The notes beneath the pieces are model-generated. The model saw only the letters and a program-made list of their open reading frames with translations, was not told the DNA's origin and did not search any database. This document shows, in pieces, positions 16,229 through 25,032 of a DNA stretch of 63,854 nucleotides; position 1 is the first letter of the stretch, and every line of letters starts with the position of its first letter. This stretch comes from Planctomycetota bacterium (GTDB lineage: Bacteria > Planctomycetota > Planctomycetia > Gemmatales > Gemmataceae), in contig JACPPF010000086.1 of assembly GCA_016191165.1 (NCBI GenBank), forward strand, positions 1-63,854, read 5' to 3'. The translations under genes were made by a program, and so were the position numbers.

Positions 16229-16283
16229 GCCGCTTGCGGCTTCGCACTCGCGCGGCGCCATGCGAACGTGAAACCGCAAGCGG
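16229..16283. repeat. palindromic repeat (CCGCTTGCGG family)
   Basis: GCCGCTTGCGGCTTCGCA begins the left arm and AAACCGCAAGCGG ends the right arm; the centre holds GGCGCCATGCGAACG. It is a diverged copy of the element between sufB and sufC and ends only 6 bases before the queA start codon. Confidence 0.8.
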
Positions 16284-16289
16284 GCCGCC

Positions 16290-17360
16290 ATGAGAGCATT
16301 CCCCGTCGACTACTCCCTGCCTGCCGAACTCATCGCACAAGAGCCCTGCGAGCCGCGCGATCATGCCCGGCTTCTGGTCGCCAATCGAGCCGATCATTCG
16401 ATTGGCCATCGCCGCTTCGTCGAACTCCCGGACCTGCTCAAGCCTGGCGATCTGCTGGTCCTCAACGACACACGTGTCGTTCCTGCCCGTCTCCTTGGCA
16501 AGCGCGCTCGCACCGGCGGTAAGTGGGAGGGGTTATTCCTCGGCGCGGCCCCCGTCGCCCCGGCGACTCGCTCGCGCCACGAAGAGCATTGGGAAATGTT
16601 GTGTCAGACGCGCGGCACGCTGCGCGAAGGCGAACTGATTGACGTCGAACCGGGGCCACTACAGCTCGAAATGCTGGGTCGGTTGCCTGACGGTCGCTGG
16701 CGGGTGCAACCATCGCTGCCGGGCTCGGCGGTGGAGTTGCTGGAACGGTTCGGCCAAATTCCGCTGCCGCCGTACATTCGCAAGGGCATGGCCAGCGAGG
16801 CCGACCGGACGCGGTACCAGACCATTTACGCCCAACACGCCGGGGCGGTCGCCGCGCCGACTGCGGGTCTGCATTTCACGGACCGCGTGTTCGATGCGTT
16901 GAAAGACCGTGGCATTGGCTGGACGACCGTGACGCTGCACGTCGGCCTGGCGACGTTTCAGCCGATTCAGGTTAACGATTACACGCAACATCTGATGCAC
17001 CGCGAATGGGCCCGGCTCGGGCAATCGGCTGTCGATGCCATCAATGCTTGCACGGGCCGCATCGTCGCGGTCGGCACGACATCGGTTCGCGTGCTGGAAA
17101 GCGCTTATACGGCCCTCCCACGGGGCGAGGGGGTAAAGGTACGGGCGTGGAACGGAGAAACCGACCTTTTCATTCATCCCCCCTACGACTTCAAGGTCGT
17201 GGATGCGTTGCTTACCAACTTCCACTTGCCGCGCACGACCCTGTTGCTACTGGTGGCCGCTCTTGCCGGCGTGGGGTTGTTGCAGGCAGCCTATGACGCC
17301 GCCATTGCCGAGCGCTATCGGTTCTACAGTTACGGCGATGCGATGTTGATCCTGCCGTGA
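16290..17360 (+). CDS. queA: tRNA preQ1(34) S-adenosylmethionine ribosyltransferase-isomerase QueA
   Basis: 356 residues, full length. QueA transfers and isomerises the ribosyl part of SAM onto preQ1-modified tRNA, giving epoxyqueuosine. Clear family blocks: 'YSLPAELIAQEPCEPRDHAR' at the N-terminus, 'LKPGDLLVLNDTRVVPARL', 'GQIPLPPYIRKG', 'DRTRYQTIYAQHAGAVAAPT' followed by 'AGLHFT', and 'ETDLFIHPPYDFKVVDALLT' with 'NFHLPRTTLLLLVAALAG' near the end. The palindromic repeat just upstream occupies the position of a normal ribosome binding site, so its start is fixed by homology to ATG 16290. Possibly translated with the small gene 10 bases downstream. Confidence 0.96.
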   Translation: MRAFPVDYSLPAELIAQEPCEPRDHARLLVANRADHSIGHRRFVELPDLLKPGDLLVLNDTRVVPARLLGKRARTGGKWEGLFLGAAPVAPATRSRHEEHWEMLCQTRGTLREGELIDVEPGPLQLEMLGRLPDGRWRVQPSLPGSAVELLERFGQIPLPPYIRKGMASEADRTRYQTIYAQHAGAVAAPTAGLHFTDRVFDALKDRGIGWTTVTLHVGLATFQPIQVNDYTQHLMHREWARLGQSAVDAINACTGRIVAVGTTSVRVLESAYTALPRGEGVKVRAWNGETDLFIHPPYDFKVVDALLTNFHLPRTTLLLLVAALAGVGLLQAAYDAAIAERYRFYSYGDAMLILP

Positions 17361-17370
17361 GGAAACAGCC

Positions 17371-17718
17371 ATGCCTTCAGGTGACGTTGCTTTACTCGAA
17401 CCGCTACCGACGTACAGCGTGCGACTGCATCGTCTGGACCCAACGCTGGCGGAATTGCGCATCGCGTTTGCCGATCTGCCCGCGGACGTGCAGGTGAGCG
17501 GGCGGCTGATGGGCCCGCGGTGCAAGGGGATGAGCACGGTGGAAATCGCGTATCCCCTGCGGCCGCACTCCTTTCCCGAATGGAGCGTCCTGATCCCCGA
17601 ACCGATGTTGTGGGAGGAGGATGCGCCCTACATTTACGGAGGTCCCGTCGAGTTTCGCCGCGATGGGAAGCCGGTCGGCAAGATCCTGGTTTCGTGCGGC
17701 ATCAAGGTTGGCTCGTGA
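17371..17718 (+). CDS. small beta-sandwich protein resembling a GH2 immunoglobulin-like domain
   Basis: 115 residues, 10 bases after queA. The C-terminal half 'LIPEPMLWEEDAPYIYGGPV' followed by 'EFRRDGKPVG' and 'CGIKVG' follows the pattern of the Ig-like beta-sandwich domain of glycoside hydrolase family 2 ('P.LW.P..P.LY...VEL..DG'..'GIR'). There is no catalytic domain and no signal peptide. The resemblance is from pattern recognition and could be superficial. Its last 17 bases overlap convergently the 3' end of bioDA. Confidence 0.75.
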   Translation: MPSGDVALLEPLPTYSVRLHRLDPTLAELRIAFADLPADVQVSGRLMGPRCKGMSTVEIAYPLRPHSFPEWSVLIPEPMLWEEDAPYIYGGPVEFRRDGKPVGKILVSCGIKVGS

Positions 17719-19648
17719 CGGACGCCGGCGCTACTTTTTCGACCGCCCGTTTCATTGCGTCCGCGATTTGCCGCAGGGATTCCTCCGACGTGCAATGGGG
17801 CGGCATCGCGTAAAGAACCGACCCGAGCGGACGCAAGAACACGCCTAGTTCCAAACAGGTCTCGCGCATTTGCGCCGCCGCCTCGGAGAGGTAGCCCGTG
17901 CGGTCCGCAAGTTCGATGGCCGCGATGCTGCCGCGGATGCGCACGTCCCTAACGTGGTGATTTTCTCTCAACGGCGCGAGCGCGTCGTTCCAGAAGGCCT
18001 CAAAGCGGGCCGGGGCGTCGGGCGGCGCGCCCAGAAGTTGCCGAAGGTTGCAGGCGGCAACGGCGCAGGCGAGCGGGTTGGCGGTGAAGGAATGCCCGTG
18101 GAAGAACGTGCGCGCGCGGTCCGGCGTCTGGAACGCCGCGACGATCCTCGGCGCCGCCAGCGTGGCGGCCAGGGGCAAGACGCCGCCTGTAAGTGTTTTT
18201 GCTGTACAAAGAAGATCGGGCACGATGCCGGCAGCTTGATGTGCCCAAAGCGGCCCGGTGCGTCCGCCGCCGGTCATCACTTCGTCGGCGATGAAAAGCA
18301 CGTCATGCCGCCGCGCCGCCTCGGCAATCTGCCGCAAGGTCTCGGGCGTGTGCATGCGCATGCCTCCAGCGCCTTGCACGAGCGGTTCCAGGATCACGGC
18401 GGCGGTTTCCTGGGCATGGTGTTGTAAATGCTCGTTGAGCCGATCCGCGTCCAGGGGGAGAATATCGGCGCGAAACAGCAAGGGTTCGAATGGGCCAAAA
18501 AAAAGCGGATCGCGACTCACCGCCATGGCGCCAAACGTGTCGCCGTGGTAACCATGCTCAAAGCCGACGAAACGCGTGCGGCCCGGTTCCCCACGATGGC
18601 AGTGAAACTGGTAGGCCATTTTGAGGGCGACCTCGACCGCGGTGCTGCCGTTGTCAGAATAGAAGACGCGCCCGCCGCACCAGGGCAGGGTGCCCAGCAA
18701 CAGGTCCGCCAGTTCCACCGCGCACGGATGCGTCACCCCAGCGAACAGGACATGGTCGATTTTTTGAGCCGCCTCCGCCAGGGCTTGCATCAACGGTGGA
18801 TGGCAATGTCCGTGCAGGATGGTCCACCACGAACTGATGCCGTCGATCACGCGCCGGCCGTCGGCCAATTCCAGAAATTCATCGCGAGCGCCGACGCAAA
18901 CCAGTGGCTCCGCGGCGCCAACCAGCGGCGTGTACGGATGCCAAACACAACGGCGATCCTCATGGGAAAGCATGCCAATCCGATCGTCAATCCGTTTGGA
19001 CTGGAATCTGGTCGCATGTAGCCGTTGCAATTCTCCGGCCTGCCGATCGGCACATTCGCGCAGGCCCGCGGGGGTCCAGAGGGTCGGCGGCTCCAGGGCG
19101 ATCACCAGCGATCCGGCAAGATGCTCGTCGAGCTGCGCGAGGGCGAACGGATCGCGCTCGCCCAGGAGAATGATCCCTGATGGCTCAATGCCCTCGGACC
19201 GCAATGCGGCGACAGCCTGCAACGTGCGGCCGATCGTGCCAAGTTTGGAAGACGAAACGAGCACGCACGGCCGTTGGAGCGCGCGGATCAGTTCAATCTG
19301 AAGTTGGGAATCATTGAGCGGCGAGAACACTGAGCCAAAGGTTTCGATCAGCAATCCACGAACCGTGTCTTGCGTGCGCGGACAGGCATCAGCAAGCGCA
19401 CGCGCCGAAGGGATCGAGCCACCTTCGACGCGCGCTGCCAGGGGAGGCGCGACCGGCGCGGCAAAGCGTCGCAGCGATGGATGAACGATCGCCGCCGGGC
19501 ACAACGCCGCGATGCGCTCCGAATCGGATTCACCGGTCTCCACCGGCTTCCAGTATTCCCATTCGGCCGCGAAGGCGGTAAGCCAAAGGAGCGCGAACGT
19601 CGTTTTGCCGGCGTCGGTATCGGTGCCGAGGATGATGAAGTCGTTCAT
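17702..19648 (-). CDS. bioA: BioD-BioA fusion: dethiobiotin synthetase and DAPA aminotransferase
   Basis: 648 residues. Residues 1-215 are BioD, with the ATP loop 'GTDTDAGKTT' (8-17), 'WKPVETGESDS' and 'VSSSKLGTIGRTLQ'. Residues about 228-640 are BioA, a class III PLP aminotransferase: 'VWHPYTPL', 'ISSWWTILHGHCHPPL', 'SDNGSTAVEVALKM', 'FIADEVMTGGGRTG', and the PLP Lys K484 in 'LLCTAKTLTGG'. The chain carries two consecutive biotin steps, KAPA to DAPA (BioA) and DAPA to dethiobiotin (BioD). The order BioD-BioA is that of the plant/fungal BIO3-BIO1 fusion. Its ATG overlaps the bioF stop by four bases (ATGA), so translation is coupled. Confidence 0.95.
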   Translation of the reverse strand: MNDFIILGTDTDAGKTTFALLWLTAFAAEWEYWKPVETGESDSERIAALCPAAIVHPSLRRFAAPVAPPLAARVEGGSIPSARALADACPRTQDTVRGLLIETFGSVFSPLNDSQLQIELIRALQRPCVLVSSSKLGTIGRTLQAVAALRSEGIEPSGIILLGERDPFALAQLDEHLAGSLVIALEPPTLWTPAGLRECADRQAGELQRLHATRFQSKRIDDRIGMLSHEDRRCVWHPYTPLVGAAEPLVCVGARDEFLELADGRRVIDGISSWWTILHGHCHPPLMQALAEAAQKIDHVLFAGVTHPCAVELADLLLGTLPWCGGRVFYSDNGSTAVEVALKMAYQFHCHRGEPGRTRFVGFEHGYHGDTFGAMAVSRDPLFFGPFEPLLFRADILPLDADRLNEHLQHHAQETAAVILEPLVQGAGGMRMHTPETLRQIAEAARRHDVLFIADEVMTGGGRTGPLWAHQAAGIVPDLLCTAKTLTGGVLPLAATLAAPRIVAAFQTPDRARTFFHGHSFTANPLACAVAACNLRQLLGAPPDAPARFEAFWNDALAPLRENHHVRDVRIRGSIAAIELADRTGYLSEAAAQMRETCLELGVFLRPLGSVLYAMPPHCTSEESLRQIADAMKRAVEKVAPASVTSQP

Positions 19649-20763
19649 GCCGATTCAAGAATGGTGGGCGCCAGGGCCGCGGAAAGAGCGCTTAACGAAT
19701 CCAGTTCATGGTCCGCATGAATCGAAATCCGCAGCCGGGCGGTCCCCGCGGGAACCGTGGGCGGGCGAATCGCGCGGATGTCGAAGCCCGACGCTTGCAG
19801 CCGGCGCGCGGCGTCCACCGCCGGCGCATCCCTGCCGATCATCAGGGATACGAGATAATCCGTGCCACTCACATCGATGCCTCGTTCGCCGAGGATTGAG
19901 CGAAACCGGCCTGCGTTGTGGTGTAGGCGCTGGCGCGTTCCAGCATCGGCGCGGACGAGCTCAAGCATGTCAAGCCACCAGGCGCCAAGCGCGGGAGCGA
20001 GCGCGGTGGTAAAGATGAAATGTCGGCACCGGTTGACGAGCCAGTCTTTCAGCAACCGTGAGCCGGCGAGGTAGGCGCCTGGAACCGCGAGCGCCTTGCC
20101 GCCGGTGTGGATGGTCGCCAGGACGCGCTCGCGCAAACCCAACGCATCGACCAGTCCGCTGCCCGTTGGCCCGAAACAACCGGTGGCGTGAGCTTCATCG
20201 ACAATCAGATGCGCCTCGTGGCGCTCTGCCAGGGTTGCCAGTTCGCGCAAGGGCGCCCGATCTCCCTCCATGCCGAAAAGCGATTCAGTGACGACGAACC
20301 ACGCGGCACCAGCATCGCGTCGGATTGATTTTTCGTTCATCAAGCCTTCTAACTGGTTCATGTCGTTGTGCGCAAAGATCGCCTTGTCGGCGCCGCTCAG
20401 ACGCAGGCCGTCGATGATCGATGCGTGATTGTACTGATCGGAAAATACCGTATCGCCCGGCTGAATGACCGTACTGAGCAATCCTTCATTGGCGGCATAA
20501 CCGCTGGTAAACATCAGGGCCGCGTCCGCGCCGTGCCAGGCGGCGAGTTGGGCTTCGACTTGCTCCCATACGGGGTGCTGCCCGCGCAAGAGGCGCGACG
20601 CGGTTCCACTCCGCAACTCCTGCCTGGCAGGCCACACGCGCTTGCTGTAGCCGAGATAGTCGTTGGAGGAAAAGTCCAGGCCCGCCGGCGGCGCCAGAGT
20701 GCGAAATCGGCCTTGCTCATTCAAGCTTTCCAGTTCGTGTTGCCAGCGCTGCGTCAATTTCAT
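19645..20763 (-). CDS. bioF: 8-amino-7-oxononanoate synthase BioF
   Basis: 372 residues. PLP enzyme that condenses pimeloyl-ACP/CoA with alanine to KAPA. Blocks: 'LDFSSNDYLGYSKR' near the N-terminus, 'MFTSGYAANEGLLSTV', 'DQYNHASIIDGLRLS', 'LIVDEAHATGCFGPTGSGLV', and 'TIHTGGKALAVPGAYLAGS', with the PLP lysine in 'GGKAL' rather than the more common 'TFSKA' context. ATG at 20763 is favoured by GGAAAGC 6 bases upstream; an in-frame GTG at 20790 would add nine residues. Second gene of the bioB-bioF-bioDA operon. No bioC or bioH gene is visible here. Confidence 0.94.
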   Translation of the reverse strand: MKLTQRWQHELESLNEQGRFRTLAPPAGLDFSSNDYLGYSKRVWPARQELRSGTASRLLRGQHPVWEQVEAQLAAWHGADAALMFTSGYAANEGLLSTVIQPGDTVFSDQYNHASIIDGLRLSGADKAIFAHNDMNQLEGLMNEKSIRRDAGAAWFVVTESLFGMEGDRAPLRELATLAERHEAHLIVDEAHATGCFGPTGSGLVDALGLRERVLATIHTGGKALAVPGAYLAGSRLLKDWLVNRCRHFIFTTALAPALGAWWLDMLELVRADAGTRQRLHHNAGRFRSILGERGIDVSGTDYLVSLMIGRDAPAVDAARRLQASGFDIRAIRPPTVPAGTARLRISIHADHELDSLSALSAALAPTILESA

Positions 20764-20802
20764 GGCAAGCTTTCCGATGGCGCCTGACACCGAGGCGAGC
20801 GG

Positions 20803-21735
20803 CTATACACAGACGGGCAGGCCCATCGCCCGGAAAAGTTGCGCGTCTCCCTCCGCGGACGGGTTCGGCGCCGTCAGCAACTTGTCGCCGAAGAAAATCG
20901 AGTTGGCCCCGGCCATGAAGCACAGCACCTGCAATTCCCGGCTCATGCGATCACGGCCCGCGCTCAGGCGCACGCGCGCTTGCGGAAACGCGATGCGCGC
21001 CGTGGCGATCAGGCGCACCAGCTCAATCGAATCGACAGGTCCGGCGTTTTCAAGCGGGGTGCCCGCGATGGGAACCAGGCAGTTGATGGGCACGCTTTCC
21101 GGCGTTTTTGCGAGGTTGGCGAGTTCGACGAGCAGACGCAAGCGATCGTCTTCGCTCTCGCCCATGCCGATGATGCCGCCGCAACAGACCGAGATGCCCG
21201 CATCCTGCACGGATTGCAGTGTGCGCAAGCGGTCGTCATAGGTTCGCGTCGAGATGATGTGCGGATAATACTCGCGGGAAGTGTCGAGATTGTGGTTGTA
21301 GGCCGTCAAACCCGCCTCGGCCAATCGCGTTGCCTGTCGATCGCTCAACATGCCGAGGGTGACGCAGGCTTCCATGTCAAGATCACGCACGACACGGACC
21401 ATGTCGAGCACCTGCTCGAACTGGGGTCCGTCCTTGACTTCGCGCCAGGCGGTCCCCATGCAAAAGCGCGTCGCGCCGAGTTCCTTCGCCCGGGTGGCTT
21501 TCGCTCGCACCTCGTCCAGGTTCATGAGCGGCGTTGCCTCGACCCCGGTCTTGAAGCGAGCGCTTTGCGCGCAATAGCCGCAATCCTCCGGGCAGCCACC
21601 GGTCTTGACGCTCAGCAGGACGCAGCGTTGAATGTCCGCGGGGTCGTGATGAAGCCGATGGGCCTGCGCCGCCCGAAATAGCAAGTCGGGCAGAGGCGTG
21701 AAATAGACTTCGCGAAATTCCGCCAGCGTTTTCAT
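20803..21735 (-). CDS. bioB: biotin synthase BioB
   Basis: 310 residues. Radical SAM enzyme that inserts sulfur into dethiobiotin. The SAM-cluster motif is C48-x3-C52-x2-C55 in 'TGGCPEDCGYCAQSARF'; 'CVTLGMLSDRQA', 'YNHNLDTSREYYPHIISTRT' with 'YDDRLRT' and 'CCGGIIGMGESEDDRL' are typical. ATG at 21735 is used because homology starts there; an in-frame ATG at 21771 would add 12 residues. First gene of the biotin operon; needs [4Fe-4S] and [2Fe-2S] clusters, made by the suf system encoded nearby. Confidence 0.96.
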   Translation of the reverse strand: MKTLAEFREVYFTPLPDLLFRAAQAHRLHHDPADIQRCVLLSVKTGGCPEDCGYCAQSARFKTGVEATPLMNLDEVRAKATRAKELGATRFCMGTAWREVKDGPQFEQVLDMVRVVRDLDMEACVTLGMLSDRQATRLAEAGLTAYNHNLDTSREYYPHIISTRTYDDRLRTLQSVQDAGISVCCGGIIGMGESEDDRLRLLVELANLAKTPESVPINCLVPIAGTPLENAGPVDSIELVRLIATARIAFPQARVRLSAGRDRMSRELQVLCFMAGANSIFFGDKLLTAPNPSAEGDAQLFRAMGLPVCV

Positions 21736-22121
21736 CGTGATTTTCCGTGCGGTGAGGAACAACTCGGGCATTTTATGGACTTCTGAAAAAAAGGCCGTCC
21801 AGCATGGGCGGCTCGGGAGTGGTACTTTCTGAAGTAGGTCAGGCATTCTTGCCTGACAGCAGCCGCGAAATGTCAGGCTGGAAAGCCTGACCTACGGCAA
21901 ACTGTACCACCACCGGCCGCTCAAGAGGATTGCCTTTTCTGATCGCCAGGTATAGAACGAACCAATCTAATGTGAATCGGTCGGACCCCCCACCCAAGAC
22001 AAAGTTCGACCTGTGAGATTATCCTTCTCGGTTGACTGAACACACCTGAGTCGTCTTTCTTTGTTAGCGCCAAAATCACGGGTAGGCCCCGCGATGCGGC
22101 GGTTGTTTTTTTCCCGGTGGC
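21736..22121. other. intergenic region upstream of bioB
   Basis: Contains the palindromic repeat at 21834-21895, and otherwise a moderately AT-rich stretch between two divergent genes, where promoters for the biotin operon (minus) and the gene at 22122 (plus) should lie. I see no clear BirA operator palindrome and no gene. Confidence 0.5.
21834..21895. repeat. palindromic repeat (GTAGGTCAGGC family)
   Basis: GTAGGTCAGGC opens the element and GCCTGACCTAC closes it. Each arm is also self-complementary (GTCAGGC/GCCTGAC). A second, tighter copy lies at 33001-33053 between cheA and cheB. Confidence 0.85.
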
Positions 22122-22619
22122 ATGGTGAACGCCCTATCCATACAAGACCTCGCTCAGGCTTGCCGAATTTTCATGGAATTGGCCTACCCCGAAGGGTTGG
22201 ACGCGATTCCTGCAAGCAAGCGGCCGTATTGCGACATTCCGACGGACGCGCGGGTCGAGGATTATCTGCCCCCTGAGCCGATTGCTGCCACCGTGTGTCA
22301 GGACCTTGCCAAGACCAAAGCAGGGGTGCGCGGCTACGCCTTCCGGCTCGGCAGCACGGGTCACCCGCACCTGAAGCTACTCGTCCAGGCCTGCGACCTT
22401 CACGATCACGACGTGTGGGTTTTTTCCGTCGATACGCATGACCGATTCCTGCAGGCGACGCACGAACTCGACTCCGAAGAAGCGCGCCAATGGCGTGCTC
22501 TGTATGACCGGAATGCCAAGCTCAAGGCCCAGATCGAAAGCGCCCTTTCCCTCGCGGGTTTCATGACGCCCACTGGACTTTTGCGCGTCGATCTCACCTC
22601 CTCGACAAGCCATGCCTGA
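22122..22619 (+). CDS. conserved hypothetical protein
   Basis: 165 residues, no recognised domain, no signal peptide or membrane helix. The centre ('GVRGYAFRLGSTGHPHLKLL' then 'VFSVDTHDRFLQATHELDSE') and C-terminus ('WRALYDRNAKLKAQIESAL') look like a small alpha/beta protein with a C-terminal helix. CGGTGGC precedes the ATG, a weak ribosome binding site. Codon usage matches its neighbours. It stands upstream of a glycosyltransferase gene, with an 80-base gap; functional linkage is not evident. Confidence 0.7.
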   Translation: MVNALSIQDLAQACRIFMELAYPEGLDAIPASKRPYCDIPTDARVEDYLPPEPIAATVCQDLAKTKAGVRGYAFRLGSTGHPHLKLLVQACDLHDHDVWVFSVDTHDRFLQATHELDSEEARQWRALYDRNAKLKAQIESALSLAGFMTPTGLLRVDLTSSTSHA

Positions 22620-22699
22620 GCGAATCGGTATTGCTCAAATCGTGAAAATGATTCAGAATTAGCGTTCCCGTCAAGCGATTTGGGCCTGGAAGGGACGCC

Positions 22700-23536
22700 A
22701 TGCTGCCGCTCGTTTCGGTCGTGACGCCGTCGTTCAATCAGGGCCGGTTCCTGCGCCGCACCATTGAAAGCGTGCTGGGCCAGGATTATCCGCGCCTGGA
22801 ATACCTCGTTTTCGACGGTGGTTCCAGCGATGAATCGGTCGAGATCCTTCGCACCTATGGCGATCGTTTCTTTTGGCGCAGCGGGCCCGACGGTGGCCAA
22901 AGCGATGCGATCAATCGGGGCCTGGGCCGCGCCCAGGGCGAGATCCTTGCGTATCTCAACTCCGACGACGTGTTGCTGCCCGGCGCAATCACGACCATCG
23001 TCGAGTATTTTCGCCAACATCCCGAATGGGATCTCGTCTACGGCAACGCCGGTCACATCGACGAGGCCGATGGGTATCTTGGCGCCTATCCAACGGCGCC
23101 CTATTCGTTTGAACGACTGGTGCAAGACTGTTGCATCTGCCAGCCGGCGGCATTTTGGCGCCGCGCGGTGGTGGAACGGATCGGCCCGTTCGATGAATCA
23201 CTTCATTACGCGATGGATTACGAATACTGGATGCGTCTCGACCGCGCGGGCGGCCGGCTCGCTCATGTCCCCGAATTCCTCGCCTGCTCGCGAACCCATG
23301 CCGCGACCAAGACTCTCTCGGCACGCCTGAACGTCTATCGGGAAATTTTGCAAGTCAGCCGCCGACATGCGGGAGACGCCAGCTTCAGCCAATATTACGC
23401 CTACTGGCATCATCGCTGCCACGAGCGGCAACGAGGCTGGCCGCGACTACTCCGTTGGCTGCCGGAATGCCAGTGGTATCTCGCTTATGTCCATCGCCGG
23501 GCGTTTCGTTTATTGGGTGCGGCGCTTGCGGCGTAG
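22700..23536 (+). CDS. family 2 glycosyltransferase
   Basis: 278 residues. GT-A fold: 'PLVSVVTPSFNQGRFLRRTI' at the N-terminus, 'EYLVFDGGSSDESVEIL' (nucleotide-binding Asp), 'LAYLNSDDVLLPGA' (the metal-binding SDD motif) and 'DYEYWMRLDRAGGRLAHVPE' (ED-like catalytic region). It probably transfers a sugar from a nucleotide donor to a polysaccharide or lipid-linked acceptor; donor and acceptor cannot be told from sequence. There is no membrane segment. AAGGGACGCC precedes the ATG. No other polysaccharide genes are adjacent. Confidence 0.92.
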   Translation: MLPLVSVVTPSFNQGRFLRRTIESVLGQDYPRLEYLVFDGGSSDESVEILRTYGDRFFWRSGPDGGQSDAINRGLGRAQGEILAYLNSDDVLLPGAITTIVEYFRQHPEWDLVYGNAGHIDEADGYLGAYPTAPYSFERLVQDCCICQPAAFWRRAVVERIGPFDESLHYAMDYEYWMRLDRAGGRLAHVPEFLACSRTHAATKTLSARLNVYREILQVSRRHAGDASFSQYYAYWHHRCHERQRGWPRLLRWLPECQWYLAYVHRRAFRLLGAALAA

Positions 23537-23589
23537 CGCTCGCTTCGTTTTTCTTTTCATTCCCAGGGCTGTGCTATACTGAATTCATC

Positions 23590-24918
23590 ATGCAAATGCA
23601 CACCGAAAAATCGGCGGTTCCCAAGCATCCGACCTTGCAGCGCCTGGTCGATTTGCGCGAGATTCTGCGCTATGTCCCTCAGTATCGCGACAAGATTTTC
23701 GTCATCGCCTTCGATGGCGCGGTCGTCGAGCATGATAACTTTCGCAATCTTCTGCTCGATTTGGCCCTCTTGAGAAGCCTGAGCATTGGCGTCACGCTCG
23801 TGCATGGCGCGGGGCACCAGATTGGCAAGCTGGCGGAACAGACCGGCGTGACGCCGTCCAACCTCGATGGCACCGGCATCACCGACGACGCCACCCTCCA
23901 GCTTGCGCTGAATGCCGCCAACCGCGTCACACACGAGATCCTCGAAGGCCTCGCCGCCACCGATTTGCGCGGCGCCTACTCCAACGCCGTTGTCGCCCAT
24001 CCCGCCGGCATCCTCCAGGGCATCGATCAACAACACACCGGGCGCGTGGAACGCATCGATGTCGCGCTTCTCAAAGCCTTGCTGGCGAACGATGTCCTGC
24101 CCGTGATCCCCCCGCTGGGCTCCGACGGCGAAGGCTCGACCTATCGGCTCAACTCCGACCACGTCGCTGTCGAGGTCGCCCGGGCCCTCGACGCGGTCAA
24201 GTTGATCTACCTCACCACCACCGCCGGCATCATGCTCCAGCGCGAGGGCCTCGTCCGCCAGCTCACCGTCGATGAGGCGGAGACGTTGCTCAAGAAAAAC
24301 AAGAACAACCTCGTCGGTCCCAGCTTTTCCAAGCTAACCGGCGCCGTCAAGGCCCTGCGCGGCGGGGTGCCACGCGTCCATGTCATTGACGGAACCGTCG
24401 AGGAAGGCCTTCTCGCCGAGGTCTTCTCCAACGACGGCATCGGCACGCTCGTACATAACAACGAGTACCAGGCGATTCGCAAAGCCCAAAAAAAAGACGC
24501 CCGCGGCATCCACCACCTCATCAAGAACAGCGTCGAGAACGAAGAGCTGTTGCCGCGCACGCGCGCGGAAATCGAGCGGCAAATCGAGGATTACTTCGTC
24601 TTTGAAGTCGACGGGAACCTGGCGGCCTGCATCGCGCTGCATCCGTTTGCGGAGGAGAGGAAGGCGGAGATGGCTTGCGTGTGCGTGGCGGCCAAGTACG
24701 AAAACCAGGGCATCGGCGCCCGCCTGATGCAGTATGTCGAAGCTCAGGCCCGCGCGAACGCGTTCAAGGAACTGTTCTGCCTTTCGACCCAGGCGGTGAA
24801 CTACCTGGTGAAGCGAGGCCGATTTCGGCTCGGCACGCCGGACGATCTGCCGACCCCACGCCGCGCCCGCTACGACGCCAGCGGGCGGCGGTCGCAGGTC
24901 TTGAAGAAAATATTGTAA
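23590..24918 (+). CDS. argA: N-acetylglutamate synthase (amino-acid N-acetyltransferase)
   Basis: 442 residues with ArgA architecture: an amino acid kinase-like domain (about 25-285; 'FDGAVVEHDNFRNLLLDLAL', 'VTLVHGAGHQIGKLAEQTG', 'LIYLTTTAGIMLQREG') followed by a GNAT domain (about 295-440; 'ACVCVAAKYENQGIGARLMQ' is the acetyl-CoA loop). It makes N-acetylglutamate from glutamate and acetyl-CoA, the first arginine step; the kinase-like domain would bind arginine for feedback control. The frame is open further upstream, but ATG at 23590 is where homology starts. No other arg genes are near. Assignment against the N-acetylglutamate kinase-like paralogue is supported by the complete GNAT domain. 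Confidence 0.92.
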   Translation: MQMHTEKSAVPKHPTLQRLVDLREILRYVPQYRDKIFVIAFDGAVVEHDNFRNLLLDLALLRSLSIGVTLVHGAGHQIGKLAEQTGVTPSNLDGTGITDDATLQLALNAANRVTHEILEGLAATDLRGAYSNAVVAHPAGILQGIDQQHTGRVERIDVALLKALLANDVLPVIPPLGSDGEGSTYRLNSDHVAVEVARALDAVKLIYLTTTAGIMLQREGLVRQLTVDEAETLLKKNKNNLVGPSFSKLTGAVKALRGGVPRVHVIDGTVEEGLLAEVFSNDGIGTLVHNNEYQAIRKAQKKDARGIHHLIKNSVENEELLPRTRAEIERQIEDYFVFEVDGNLAACIALHPFAEERKAEMACVCVAAKYENQGIGARLMQYVEAQARANAFKELFCLSTQAVNYLVKRGRFRLGTPDDLPTPRRARYDASGRRSQVLKKIL

Positions 24919-25032
24919 TTGAACCGGTTGCCCCGGGCGCGCGGTGCTCACCGTTACGAAGCCGATTGCTTGGCCTCTTTTTCATTCCATTCGGATAGCA
25001 TGGTGTTTGAACCGGAATCCAGGGAGTCAGAC

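Noticed and set aside
21736-22121. BirA operator or biotin riboswitch upstream of bioB
   Set aside because: No TTGTAAACC-type palindrome is visible; the only structured element is the dispersed repeat at 21834-21895.
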